A stretch of DNA of 64,000 nt from Polyangiaceae bacterium (lineage in GTDB: Bacteria; Myxococcota_A; Polyangia; Polyangiales; Polyangiaceae): the NCBI GenBank assembly GCA_020633205.1, contig JACKEB010000013.1:744001-808000 (forward strand). Reading direction: 5' to 3'. Every line of letters begins with the position of its first letter. The stretch's first letter is position 1. The position numbers and the translations under genes were made by a program. Of this stretch, positions 8,125-16,964 are shown one piece after another. The notes beneath the pieces are model-generated. The model saw nothing but the letters and a program-made list of their open reading frames with translations, was not told the origin of the DNA and did no database searches.

Positions 8125-9075
8125 ATGAGATCGCGTGATCCGGTCCTCTCGATTGCAGCGGCTACGTTGCTCTGTGGGTGTGCCGATGCTCCTCCCCCCC
8201 AAACCCCTGTGGAAACTGCAGCGATGGTGGGCGCGCCTACAGCCAAGCCCGTCAGTTCCGCGTCCTCACCGGCAGTGCCCGCTCCGACTGAGCCCGAGAC
8301 GAAGGGGGAAGCGGCGCAGGGGGAAGACACCCCGCAACCAGAGGTGCAGGACCGCTTTGCCAAGGTGCCCGGGCTAATCAAGCTGTATCAAACCGAGGGC
8401 CCCGTAGATCTCGACGAACGCTGCGGCGACTACGAAGTACGCACACGCTTCTCCAATGACCAGACCCGCGTAGAGCTGGCTAATGCCGCGGGGAAAATCG
8501 TTAAACAATTCAAGCCGAAGACCGCGCTCGAGCGCTACGAACCAGCGTGGTGCTTCGACGTGACCGGCGATGGCGTCCCGGAGCTGGCTTTGACCAAGAC
8601 CACGGGCGGCGCGCATTGCTGCCACGAGAATACGCTGATTTCCCTGACCCCCAAGCTCGAGTCGTTGGTCGTCTACGCTCAGGGGAACGGTAGCATGGAC
8701 CTCTTGACTCCCACGGACCTGGACGGCGACGGCACCTGGGAGCTGATGGACACGAACGACGTATTGGTTGGTGAGGGCTCCGAGCCCTATGCGTTTACCC
8801 GATTTTTCCCGGTGATCTTTCACCTCGAAAGAGGCAAGTACGTGCGGGCGACGAAGCAGTTCCCCGACTACCTGAAGGCTGAGCGTGAGCGCGCCATGAA
8901 GGCGCTCACCGCGTGTGCTCCCGGTTGCTGGATGGGCGGTGAAGGCGAGTACGTGTTGGGGCTCAGCCTGCTGATTGGCGACTGGGACAGCTTCAAGCAA
9001 GCCGCAAGCTGCCCCCAGCCGGCACAAAAGCAGCTGGAAAAGCTGGCTAAGCGGATCAGCAAGTCGCTGCGGTAG
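8125..9075 (+). CDS. Lipoprotein with FG-GAP/VCBS-like repeats
   Basis: 316 aa from ATG 8125, chosen because it places a signal peptide and a lipobox-like LCGC (Cys 19) at the N-terminus. An acidic Pro/Glu/Thr linker to about residue 75 follows. The folded part has two Asp-rich loop motifs, FDVTGDGVPELALTKT and PTDLDGDGTWELMDTND, of the D-x-D/N-G-D-G type that binds calcium in integrin-like FG-GAP repeats. A Cys pair in GGAHCCHE and Cys in TACAPGCW could form disulfides. Surface or periplasmic protein of unknown ligand. Confidence 0.7.
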   Translation: MRSRDPVLSIAAATLLCGCADAPPPQTPVETAAMVGAPTAKPVSSASSPAVPAPTEPETKGEAAQGEDTPQPEVQDRFAKVPGLIKLYQTEGPVDLDERCGDYEVRTRFSNDQTRVELANAAGKIVKQFKPKTALERYEPAWCFDVTGDGVPELALTKTTGGAHCCHENTLISLTPKLESLVVYAQGNGSMDLLTPTDLDGDGTWELMDTNDVLVGEGSEPYAFTRFFPVIFHLERGKYVRATKQFPDYLKAERERAMKALTACAPGCWMGGEGEYVLGLSLLIGDWDSFKQAASCPQPAQKQLEKLAKRISKSLR

Positions 9076-9185
9076 CTTCGCGAGTAGGACGACGCGATCG
9101 GTGCCGAGGCTAGTGCCTTGAGTCTTGAGTCCACGCCTGAGGTGGCTCTAGTCAGCGCGTCGGGTCGCCGTGGTACGCTCGGCGC

Positions 9186-10778
9186 GTGGTGCGGAAGCTG
9201 TGCTCGGGTTTCAGCGCCTTGGTGTTGTTGGGCTGCGTGGCCAGCGCGCAGCCATCGGTCCCCGCCCCGACTCATGACCTGACTCCCATGGAGCCGCGGC
9301 CCCTTTTGGAAGAACCAGAGGCTGTGCCTCCAGCGCGCTGTCCAGAGGCTTGGCAGCAGGCCCGGGCGTGGGCCTTCTCCGCCGATGGTCGCGTGTTTGC
9401 AGTCGCGCAGCCTGACCGCGTCGAAGTATTCGACACGAGTGGCTGGCAGCGGCGCTTCGTCTTGCCGATCAGTTGGTACGCGGAAACACTCAAGCTGAGC
9501 GACGACGGACGATGGCTGTTCGTGTGGTTGTGGCCGCCACCAGATGTTGCACCGGCGGTCCTCTCGGTCGTCGATGCGAAGTCAGGGGTGGAAGTCGGGC
9601 GGCGAGAAGCCGGGGAACACGACGTCGACTACGGATTGGTCGCGGCGCCCGACGGGACGTGGGTGGCGCTCAGAGCACACACCGTCGGGATCGAACCACC
9701 TCGCGTAGAACGCCTCGCGCTCCCGGGGCTTGCTCTGCAGTCGATCGATCCCAGCGGAAAAGCGATGGATCCCCCGCGCCCAAAGTGGACACCGCGCAAG
9801 CTGCCGACGGGGTCGAAGCTCTCCAACTCGGATGCTGAGTGGAGCGCAGACCGCTTCGAGGGCCCTGAGGGTGTGCGCGCCCGCGCGCTGCTCTCGAGCG
9901 ACGACTCGAGCCGGCTTGTCGTCGAGTGGGTCGGCCCGGAGGGAGCGCATGTAAGCGTCGTCGATGCGGTGTCGGGAAAGTTGCTCGCTTCGTTGACCGG
10001 CAGAGCGCCCCACGTCGCGGGGGACTGGCTGACGCTCTTCCGGGACTCCGGCGCCATCACGCTCTGGAACCTGCGCCTCGGTCGGGGCCACACCTTCTAC
10101 GATCCGTGGTGCACGCCGCTTGGGCAACCTAGCTCACCCGTCTTCTCGCCGGACGGCGCTCTCGTCGCGTTTTCAGGCCATCCCCGTTCTTGCCTCGTGG
10201 AAACAGCGACAGGAACACCGAAGGGAACGCTTCCGAAGGGCCTGCCGCTGGCGTCTGAGGCGGGTGATCACCTCGTCCCCTCGCACTGGACGAGTGATGG
10301 CCAAACGGTGTTGCTCCAGAGTGGTCGTCAGCTTCGGATGATTCGGCGGGATGGCGAACCTTTGGAGCTGCCGGGGACTCCCCACGCCGTAGACGCTTCG
10401 GGGGAGTCTCGCGTCTTCGCGCGGCAGCGAGACGGCAGTCTGTTTTGGTTTGGGGACGCCGGGTTTCCTGCGCTCGAGTGGCGCACCAGCATGCTGCACG
10501 AGTTGGCCGTGCCCGACGGCGGACCGTCTCGCGCCTGGGTCAGCCCGGATGGAGAGCGTTTCGTTCGCGAACGCGAGCAGCCGATCACCGTGCGCTCGAC
10601 GAGGGATTCCACGATTCGAGGTAGCCTGCCGGCTGACGGCCTGCGGTTCCTAGGCTTCGATCCGCGGGGCCAACTGGCGGTGACATCGAGCGAGGATCAC
10701 GAAATAACCCTATGGCAAATATCGACCGGTCACGCAGAGCTACAAATCCCAGGATGTTTGGGGGAGAGCGATGAGTAG
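9186..10778 (+). CDS. Beta-propeller lipoprotein, paralogue of 2740-4488
   Basis: 530 aa from GTG 9186; signal peptide with lipobox LLGC (Cys 17). Blade-like units recur: FSADGRVFAVAQ, LSDDGRWLFVWL, FSPDGALVAFSG, VSPDGERFVRER, FDPRGQLAVTSS. The block YDPWCTPLG to VFSPDGALVA to CLVETATG matches the paralogue at 2740, as do SPDGERF/YVRE near the end, so the two arose by duplication and then diverged. The stop overlaps the start of the M61 peptidase gene by 8 bases, which implies translational coupling and perhaps a joint envelope role. Confidence 0.75.
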   Translation: MVRKLCSGFSALVLLGCVASAQPSVPAPTHDLTPMEPRPLLEEPEAVPPARCPEAWQQARAWAFSADGRVFAVAQPDRVEVFDTSGWQRRFVLPISWYAETLKLSDDGRWLFVWLWPPPDVAPAVLSVVDAKSGVEVGRREAGEHDVDYGLVAAPDGTWVALRAHTVGIEPPRVERLALPGLALQSIDPSGKAMDPPRPKWTPRKLPTGSKLSNSDAEWSADRFEGPEGVRARALLSSDDSSRLVVEWVGPEGAHVSVVDAVSGKLLASLTGRAPHVAGDWLTLFRDSGAITLWNLRLGRGHTFYDPWCTPLGQPSSPVFSPDGALVAFSGHPRSCLVETATGTPKGTLPKGLPLASEAGDHLVPSHWTSDGQTVLLQSGRQLRMIRRDGEPLELPGTPHAVDASGESRVFARQRDGSLFWFGDAGFPALEWRTSMLHELAVPDGGPSRAWVSPDGERFVREREQPITVRSTRDSTIRGSLPADGLRFLGFDPRGQLAVTSSEDHEITLWQISTGHAELQIPGCLGESDE

Positions 10779-12501
10779 TAAGCTCGCGCTACGCTTGAGC
10801 TGCGTTGTCTGGGGCGCGTGGCTTTCCGCTTGCTCCCCCGCTGCGGATCGGCCGCCACCTCCGCTGCCTCCTGCCATCTCCGCCAGCGTGGCTCCGGAGC
10901 CGGCGGCTCCGCCGAGTGTTTCGCTCGAGGTGGCGCTGTTGGATGGCGATCCAAGCCGACTCGCAGTGCGCTTGAAGGTGCCGCGAGCGATCTTGCCGCC
11001 CGGTACCAAGCTCCTGGAGTTGCCGCTGATGGACGCGCCGTTCCGCGAGGCGGAGGGCTTCGTGAGCTTCCTCAAGATGGCCGACGGAACGCCGTACGCC
11101 GGGCAGTTCCCGGTGTCGACGAGCGAGACGGCGCCTGAGCTAGCGCTCGACATCGCTTACACGGTGGACCTCTCCCACGAGCGAGCGGGACCTCGTAACG
11201 GCATTGACGCAGTGCCCTTCAAGACCACCACGGGTTGGTTCCTGGCGGGTCGCGCGTTCATCCCAACTTTGAAGGCCGATGGCGTCCTGCTCGATGTCGC
11301 GACGCGCTTGAGCTTTCCTCACGCGGAAGCGTCGGACGCCTCAGGCGCGCTCCCCGAGGCTGGGCGCGAAGGCACGACGGTTGCGCTGCGCGATGCCTTC
11401 TATGTGTTTGGGGAGTCGAACGTGAAGAATGTGGTGGTGAATGACCGCGTCTTCCGCGTGATGAGCGGCGACCTCACTCCAGATGCAAGGCTGACGGCAC
11501 TGGTCAGGAACACAGTGACGCTGGCCTCGCAACAGCTGGGCCCGCTGGATGCTCATCCCCGCTTGGTCACGCTGAATCTGCGCGAAACCGTTCGCGCGGG
11601 CGGTTCCGTGGGGTACGACACCAGTGTCGTCGGACCAGCGCCGCCGGAGGGGCCGGACTCGAGGCTCGGGCAAATCGTGATCCACGAGCTGCTCCATCAG
11701 TGGTCCCAAGCGGACGTGACTTGGCTATCAGAAGGCTTCACTCACTACTTCGAGCTGAAGGCCGTCAGTGGAGTGGCCGCGCTGACATCCGCCCAGCGCG
11801 AGGCGCGGGCGCTCGAGCGCTTTTTGCCAGAGCTTGAGGTGTATCAGCTTTCTGTTGACGGCAAGCCGCTGCGCGAAGCGCAGGGCAACGCCGCGTACGC
11901 CGGTGGCGCGATGCTGGCTTTCTGCCTCGATGTCGAGCTGGTGAAGGTCGGTTCCTCCCTGGAGGCGGTGTATCGCGCAGCGCGGGATGGGGGGCGCGGT
12001 ACGACGGAGAAGCGATTCCGTGAGGCAATGGCTAAGTTCCCCAAGGTGACTCAACGCTTGGACGAGCTGCTAGCGGTGAGTGATGCCTTTCCGCTGACCG
12101 ACTGCCTCGAACGGAGCGGCGCGAAGGTCACTCGAACGGAATACCAGGGCATGGAGCCGCGAGATTTGGCTCTCAACGTGCTCAAGGTGAGCGGCTTCAA
12201 CGTCTGGGACACGTTGGTGGAGAACACGCCGGAGGCCTCCAAGTTCGAACCGGGGGACCAGATCCTGACGCTGAACGGCAACACCGCTCAACCCTTCGCG
12301 CTGCTGCCTTGGATGTTGCGTAGCGTCCGCGGTGGGCAGCGCTTCAGAGTGGTCGTGCAGCGCGGTGAGACCACGGAAAGCCTTGACCTGGTCATGCCAA
12401 AGCTCGATCCCAAGCAGCGTCCGAAGCGCGTTCACCTCTCGCCCGACGCCACGGCTGAAGCGAGTACGCCGCTCCTCAGCTGGGCTGGTGCTATTCGATA
12501 A
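10771..12501 (+). CDS. M61-family (gluzincin) metallopeptidase lipoprotein with C-terminal PDZ
   Basis: 576 aa; lipobox LSAC with Cys 21. After a Pro-rich linker comes an N-terminal beta domain, then the zinc site HELLH at 305-309 followed by the third ligand Glu in WLSEGFTHYF at about 321. This spacing is that of M1/M61 gluzincins, and the PDZ-like domain at about 450-545 (DQILTLNGNTAQPF) is the layout of M61 glycyl aminopeptidases. Exported and probably anchored to a membrane. Start overlaps the upstream propeller gene by 8 bases; the 3' end overlaps the converging 131-aa gene by 11 bases. Confidence 0.8.
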   Translation: MSSKLALRLSCVVWGAWLSACSPAADRPPPPLPPAISASVAPEPAAPPSVSLEVALLDGDPSRLAVRLKVPRAILPPGTKLLELPLMDAPFREAEGFVSFLKMADGTPYAGQFPVSTSETAPELALDIAYTVDLSHERAGPRNGIDAVPFKTTTGWFLAGRAFIPTLKADGVLLDVATRLSFPHAEASDASGALPEAGREGTTVALRDAFYVFGESNVKNVVVNDRVFRVMSGDLTPDARLTALVRNTVTLASQQLGPLDAHPRLVTLNLRETVRAGGSVGYDTSVVGPAPPEGPDSRLGQIVIHELLHQWSQADVTWLSEGFTHYFELKAVSGVAALTSAQREARALERFLPELEVYQLSVDGKPLREAQGNAAYAGGAMLAFCLDVELVKVGSSLEAVYRAARDGGRGTTEKRFREAMAKFPKVTQRLDELLAVSDAFPLTDCLERSGAKVTRTEYQGMEPRDLALNVLKVSGFNVWDTLVENTPEASKFEPGDQILTLNGNTAQPFALLPWMLRSVRGGQRFRVVVQRGETTESLDLVMPKLDPKQRPKRVHLSPDATAEASTPLLSWAGAIR

Positions 12502-12886
12502 ATTCCAAGCGGAAAGTCTGGTCGCTGGTCGCTCGCTCCAGGTAGTCGGCAAAGGCCGAAAGTTCCGCCTTCAGCTCCGCGGGATGTTCGACCGACTCTG
12601 CGTGTTCGGGGATCGCCAGGGCTTCTGCGCAGCGACGCATGGCCTCCACTCCCTCGGCGACTGGAAACCAGTCCTCCCACGGGCCGAGCAGCTCCTCGAG
12701 CTCCTCCGGTTCACCATCGAAGTCCTCCGGGACCTCTCGCAGATCCGCGAAGCTCGTCAGCGGCAGCGCGCCGATCGCATGAGCGATCTCATCGAGCTCT
12801 TCGATGTTCTGCAGCAGCAGCGCTCCGTCAGAAGTGGGTGACGCTTCGCTCGCTGGGTTCAGGATTGGCCACAGTCCGGCTGACAT
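12491..12886 (-). CDS. Acidic hypothetical protein
   Basis: 131 aa, ATG 12886 with GGAG nine bases upstream. Strongly acidic and helical (VPEDFDGEPEELEELLGPW), no membrane segment or known motif. Its last 11 bases overlap the end of the M61 peptidase gene tail to tail. Family not recognised; the style (small acidic cytosolic protein, single gene) is that of many immunity-type proteins but nothing proves it. Confidence 0.6.
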   Translation of the reverse strand: MSAGLWPILNPASEASPTSDGALLLQNIEELDEIAHAIGALPLTSFADLREVPEDFDGEPEELEELLGPWEDWFPVAEGVEAMRRCAEALAIPEHAESVEHPAELKAELSAFADYLERATSDQTFRLEFIE

Positions 12887-12950
12887 AAGTTTGGCTCCGC
12901 TTTGAGGCGGCGAGTGTACCAGCTCGCGGACCTGGACAAGCCGCCAAGCG

Positions 12951-13670
12951 CTAGTCCACGAAGTGGGCGTAGCGCCCTTCAGCCAGCTTGCGCTTCATTT
13001 CCGCGACCTGTTCCTCTGGCATGTTCTTGTGAGCGGGCGCTCCGGCGCCCTGAGGCGTGGCGGTCAGGGTTCCGTCCCGGAAGGCCTCGAGGGCTTCGCG
13101 CATCAACTGAGCGGATAGCTGAACCGTCGCATGACACAGCTTTTCGTAGGTGTCTCCGCGGTGAACCGGGATTTCCCGTCGTCCGACGATGGGGCCGGTG
13201 TCGATCCCGGCTTCGATGAAGTGACAGGTGCAGCCGATGCGTTCATCGCGTTCGATGGCCCAGGCAACCGACGCCGAGCCGCGAACCTCTGGCAAGAGCC
13301 CTGGATGAGCGTTGAGCGTGCCGTGCCGCGCCGGCTCGAAGACATGGGGCTTCAAGATGCGCGTGCCCCCAAGCACAATCAGGTCCGGCTTTAGCTCAGT
13401 GAGCAGCGTTCCGCAGCGCGCGTCGTTGTGATTCGGCACCACCTCAGTCGGGATCCCCGCCGCGAGCTCCGCGAACCTGGGCGCGAGGGGGAAGCCTTGC
13501 ATGCGCACCAGGAACTTCTCCCGTTCCACGTCCGCAACCGCCGAGGCCTCGACAATGCATAAATCCGGACGGAAACCACCGGCCAGCAGCTCCTGAAGCA
13601 TGGCGCGCCCATACGGATGCTCATCGAGGACGAGAAACGCCCAAGCAAACTCCGCCCGTGTTTGGCTCAC
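12951..13670 (-). CDS. Formyltransferase-family enzyme (Fmt/ArnA N-terminal fold)
   Basis: 239 aa, GTG 13670 overlapping the cupin stop codon (GTGA). It contains the formyl-transfer site: Asn 120 and His 122 in LNAHPGLLP, and Asp 157 in EAGIDTGPIV, matching the N-H-D triad of 10-formyltetrahydrofolate-dependent transferases. It lacks the C-terminal tRNA-binding OB domain of Fmt, so the substrate is more likely an amino sugar or an amine. Last gene of a leftward operon with a double-cupin protein and an AtuA-like protein, which argues for metabolite tailoring. Acceptor unknown. Confidence 0.85.
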   Translation of the reverse strand: MSQTRAEFAWAFLVLDEHPYGRAMLQELLAGGFRPDLCIVEASAVADVEREKFLVRMQGFPLAPRFAELAAGIPTEVVPNHNDARCGTLLTELKPDLIVLGGTRILKPHVFEPARHGTLNAHPGLLPEVRGSASVAWAIERDERIGCTCHFIEAGIDTGPIVGRREIPVHRGDTYEKLCHATVQLSAQLMREALEAFRDGTLTATPQGAGAPAHKNMPEEQVAEMKRKLAEGRYAHFVD

Positions 13671-14740
13671 ATGGCCCCCCGGGTTTGGGGGTGAGGGAGC
13701 ACCGTCAAAGGCGCCGGGGAGGCGACGCGTAGGAGCTCGAAGTCGCCGCTCGAGTCGCTGAAGCTGTAGGGCACTCGCGCGGGAATGGTGACGCTGTCTC
13801 CAACACTCAAGCTCATGCGCGGCTGCCCTTCGACCGCGAGCTGAGCGTTACCTTTGGAGACGAAGAACAGGCACAGCTCGCCGTCATGGGTTTGAGCCTG
13901 ATCCGTAGGGATGCGGCGCAGTGCACGTACGTCGACCAGCCCGGCGCTTGCGTGCGCCAGTCCGGTGTCACGTGCTTCCCCGACGCTCGATGCTTCCCAT
14001 GGGGCCGCCGCCGCGACGTGGTGGATGAAGTGCTGACCAGCGAACTCGCGCTCGTAGGAAGCTGTCGGCAACGAGAGGTCGTGGTCGCGGAAGGTGGGGT
14101 GCGCTGCGGGGCAGGCTATCTCCACGACCTCGAGCCCTGCGGAGCAGGACAGCACGCGATGGCGAATGTGCGGCGGCTGCAACACGCAGTCGCCTGGCTG
14201 CATCACGATCGGATCGCCGTGGGACTCGTAGACGACCTCGACCCAGCCTGCTTGCACGTAGATGGCTTGGAAGCGGATCTGATGATGATGCACGTAGTCC
14301 GGTACTGGACCCGCCTCTTCGATCTGGATGTGGGAGGCGATGTAGCGCCCGCCTTGTCGATCAGGGACCAGATCGCGGTAGCGCATGCCTGCGCGCCCCT
14401 CGACCCACCGGGCCGTCGCCAGGCGACTGAGCACGAAGCTGCTCTGAAGAGGCGGTACCTTGAGCGTTGTTTCCGCGCTGATCAGCACTCGGGTGCCGTT
14501 CGGAGCTACCAGCGCTTCATCTGCGTGGTCCTCGGATGCTTCGAGTCGCAGGACGCCGGGCGCGCCCTCGCCGCGTTCTAGGCGGATGCGCGCTCCGAAA
14601 CCGGACAGCTCGGCGACGGTCGGGTCGTCTGCCGGAGAAATCATATCCAGGCGGAACCCGAGTTCTTCGAAGAACTCCACGTTGGGCGTGAGTTCCTCAC
14701 AAGCGAGCACCGCAGCTGCAGATCGGTATCGGCGGACCAC
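13667..14740 (-). CDS. Protein with two cupin domains and a VOC-like N-terminus
   Basis: 357 aa from GTG 14740, which overlaps the upstream stop by one base (TAGTG). The N-terminal 100 residues (NVEFFEELGFRLDMISPADDPTVAEL, then GARIRLERG) resemble one glyoxalase/VOC half-domain. The middle holds a cupin with metal-type ligands (VHHHQIRFQAIYVQAGWVEV, then MQPGDCVLQPPHIRHRVL) and the C-terminus a second, degenerate cupin (ELCLFFVSKGNAQLAVEG, SVGDSVTIPARVPYSF). The first cupin keeps the H-x-H and late His pattern of dioxygenases or sugar isomerases. A copy of the G-rich word lies near the 3' end, antisense to the gene. Confidence 0.7.
   Translation of the reverse strand: MVRRYRSAAAVLACEELTPNVEFFEELGFRLDMISPADDPTVAELSGFGARIRLERGEGAPGVLRLEASEDHADEALVAPNGTRVLISAETTLKVPPLQSSFVLSRLATARWVEGRAGMRYRDLVPDRQGGRYIASHIQIEEAGPVPDYVHHHQIRFQAIYVQAGWVEVVYESHGDPIVMQPGDCVLQPPHIRHRVLSCSAGLEVVEIACPAAHPTFRDHDLSLPTASYEREFAGQHFIHHVAAAAPWEASSVGEARDTGLAHASAGLVDVRALRRIPTDQAQTHDGELCLFFVSKGNAQLAVEGQPRMSLSVGDSVTIPARVPYSFSDSSGDFELLRVASPAPLTVLPHPQTRGAM
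13687..13696 (+). repeat. G-rich dispersed word, copy at operon junction
   Basis: Exact GGGGGTGAGG preceded by TTT, 17 bases from the cupin/formyltransferase overlap and antisense to the operon. Confidence 0.7.
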
Positions 14741-15024
14741 TACTTCACTTGCTTGAGCGCGACGGCATTGCCATCGACGCTGACCTGACAGCTCCCGTCC
14801 AGGTTCCCGACGCCATCCCATTCGAGCGCGACGCGAACCTCCTTGGCTTCGCCGTTGAGCTGCACCGAGGCGTGGAGTTCTCCAAGGCCGATCAGCGACC
14901 AGGTTCGGCGAGCGATTTCTTCGCCGTCCCAGGTCAAGCGAAAGCCCTTGGTCCACTCGTTCCGGTCCACGACGATCGCGTGTCCCTGGTAGTCGCCTTC
15001 CCAGCGCGTTCCCAAGATCCCCAT
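14740..15024 (-). CDS. 94-aa beta-rich protein of the cupin/AtuA operon
   Basis: ATG 15024, 94 aa, no signal peptide. Predicted all-beta (FRLTWDGEEIARRTWSLIG, LNGEAKEVRVALEWDGVGNL, CQVSVDGNAVAL). Its stop shares one base with the cupin start. Family not recognised; conserved coupling suggests an accessory subunit of the operon's enzyme. Confidence 0.65.
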   Translation of the reverse strand: MGILGTRWEGDYQGHAIVVDRNEWTKGFRLTWDGEEIARRTWSLIGLGELHASVQLNGEAKEVRVALEWDGVGNLDGSCQVSVDGNAVALKQVK

Positions 15025-15087
15025 GGGCTGAAGCTTAACCGGCCGCTCGAATGTTGAACACGCTGGCCGTCCCGGCGGCTTGCGATT

Positions 15088-16884
15088 TTAGCGGACCAAC
15101 GATTCCGGCACGTCCACGCTACGGGAGCGCAGAAACTCGCCCAGCGCCTTGGCCTGGCGATCGAAACGCAGGGTCGCGACGGCACCGCCTTGGAGCAGGC
15201 CACGGATCACGAAGTTCACCGCGTGGAGCTTCGGAAACTCGTAGCGCTCGACTTTCAGCTCTTTCGCTTCGGGGAGCAGCTCCTTCAGGCGGTCGACGCT
15301 GAGGTGCTGGAGTAGCCAGGCGTAGGCTTCCGCGTTGCGGGTCCAGAGCCCGACGTTGGCGTCGCCGCCCTTGTCGCCTGAGCGCGCATCGACGACGGAG
15401 CCGAGTGGCGCGCGCACGGCTTTGCCTCCGGGAACTGACACGGCGTGCTCAGGCGCGTTGGAGGGCAACCTCACCCCCTGATCGAGCTGAGACGCCGGGA
15501 GCATTTGCGGCGGAAGCGATACTTCCTCGACGCGATCGTCGGGGTGGGTGAGGCGCACTTCCAGATCGCTTTGCCGTACCACCGTGGGCCAGTACCCCGT
15601 GGCTTCGCTGGCGGCGCCGGGCAAAGCCATGGCGAAGAGCCCTGGATAGCTGGAGAGCGCGAGCTCGATGAGCGCCGCGCCGAACGGGCGGGAGACCTGT
15701 GCTTCGTCATCGCTGGTGGCGATCACCCGCAAGAACTGTGTGGCCTGGTCCTGATTGATAGAAGCGCTATCCGTTTCCGGGAGGATTGGCGCGCCGAGGC
15801 GCTGAAACACGAGCTCGACCGGCCTGCCTTTGAAAGCGGCCCGGGTCGCTTGCTCGAACAGCGCTTGCTTCGCGTCGACGTCAAGGCCAACTAGAGCGAA
15901 CGTCATCTCGTTTCGGAACTGACCCTTGCAGGTGATCGCCACCTTCGTGGTGTCGGGCGGCGGCTCGCCGAGCACGCCGCGCAGCGCCACGCGGTCGGTG
16001 TCGAGCTGCTCGAGTTCGATGCTGTCGATGCGAGTCGTGACGTCGGGGTTCAGGTAGCGTGGCCCACCGACTTCGTAGACGAGCTGGGCGGTGACGGTGC
16101 CTACGCTCACCTCACCAGCGGTTCCCGGGTGCTTCGTGATCACGCTGCTGCCATCTTCGGCGATCTCGGCAATGGGAAAGCCTGGTCGCGAGAGGTCGGC
16201 TACCTCGCGGAAAGAGGAGTAGTTGCCGCCGGTCGCCTGCGCGCCGCACTCGATCACGTGACCCGCAGCGACCGCGCCCGCGAGCTTGTCCCACTCGTCG
16301 CGTTGCCAGCCGTGCCACCAAGCTGCCGCGCCAACGACCAACGAAGCATCCGTGACGCGCGGGCAAACGACGATGTCCGCGCCGGCTGCTAGCGCCTGCA
16401 CGATCCCCCAGGCGCCCAAGTAGGCGTTCGCGGTGTGGACGAAGCCTTCAGCGGTGGGGAGCGAATCGCCAGACTCGAAGTGAGGGAAGTCGGCGTTGCT
16501 CGCCCGCAGGCTCGGGAGCCGTTCCCGCAGATCGTCGCCGGTTAGGGTGGCGACCTGGGGTGAGAGGCTCATCGCGGCGCCCAGCTGTCGCAGCGCACTC
16601 GTGAGACCGTGGGGATTCAACCCGCCCGCGTTGACTACCAACTTGATTTCGCGCTCGAGCACCACGCCAAACACCGGCTTGAGCTGCAGCGCGAAGGTCG
16701 GCACATAGCCCTTCTCTGGGTCTCGAGCGCGATGCTTGCCGAGGATCGACATCGTGACCTCTGCGAGGTAGTCGCCGGTCACCACGTCCACCGGCCCGCC
16801 GCTGACGACCTCCTTCAAGGCGCTCAGTCGGTCTCCAAAGAAGCCGGAACAATTGGCGATGCGAACGGGGCGCGCTTCAGGCAT
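15088..16884 (-). CDS. AtuA-family (DUF1446) acyclic terpene utilisation-like protein
   Basis: 598 aa from ATG 16884; a TTG at 16923 with GGAG six bases upstream would add 13 residues. The N-terminal 450 residues match AtuA (IANCSGFFGDRLSALKE, VDVVTGDYLAEVTMSIL, GADIVVCPRVTDASLVVGAAAWW, AQATGGNYSSF). The last 120 residues (APLGSVVDARSGDKGGDANVGLWTRN) form the AtuA-associated C-terminal domain. AtuA is found in the acyclic terpene (citronellol) gene cluster of Pseudomonas and its chemistry is not established. Here it heads a leftward operon without the expected acyl-CoA carboxylase genes, 63 bases before the 94-aa gene. Confidence 0.85.
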   Translation of the reverse strand: MPEARPVRIANCSGFFGDRLSALKEVVSGGPVDVVTGDYLAEVTMSILGKHRARDPEKGYVPTFALQLKPVFGVVLEREIKLVVNAGGLNPHGLTSALRQLGAAMSLSPQVATLTGDDLRERLPSLRASNADFPHFESGDSLPTAEGFVHTANAYLGAWGIVQALAAGADIVVCPRVTDASLVVGAAAWWHGWQRDEWDKLAGAVAAGHVIECGAQATGGNYSSFREVADLSRPGFPIAEIAEDGSSVITKHPGTAGEVSVGTVTAQLVYEVGGPRYLNPDVTTRIDSIELEQLDTDRVALRGVLGEPPPDTTKVAITCKGQFRNEMTFALVGLDVDAKQALFEQATRAAFKGRPVELVFQRLGAPILPETDSASINQDQATQFLRVIATSDDEAQVSRPFGAALIELALSSYPGLFAMALPGAASEATGYWPTVVRQSDLEVRLTHPDDRVEEVSLPPQMLPASQLDQGVRLPSNAPEHAVSVPGGKAVRAPLGSVVDARSGDKGGDANVGLWTRNAEAYAWLLQHLSVDRLKELLPEAKELKVERYEFPKLHAVNFVIRGLLQGGAVATLRFDRQAKALGEFLRSRSVDVPESLVR

Positions 16885-16964
16885 TGGCGGAGCGTACTTG
16901 AGCTGGCTCTTGCGAGCACTCAAAACGCCGCTCCAGCAACGCGGCTGCGCTACCCTGAGGGGCC

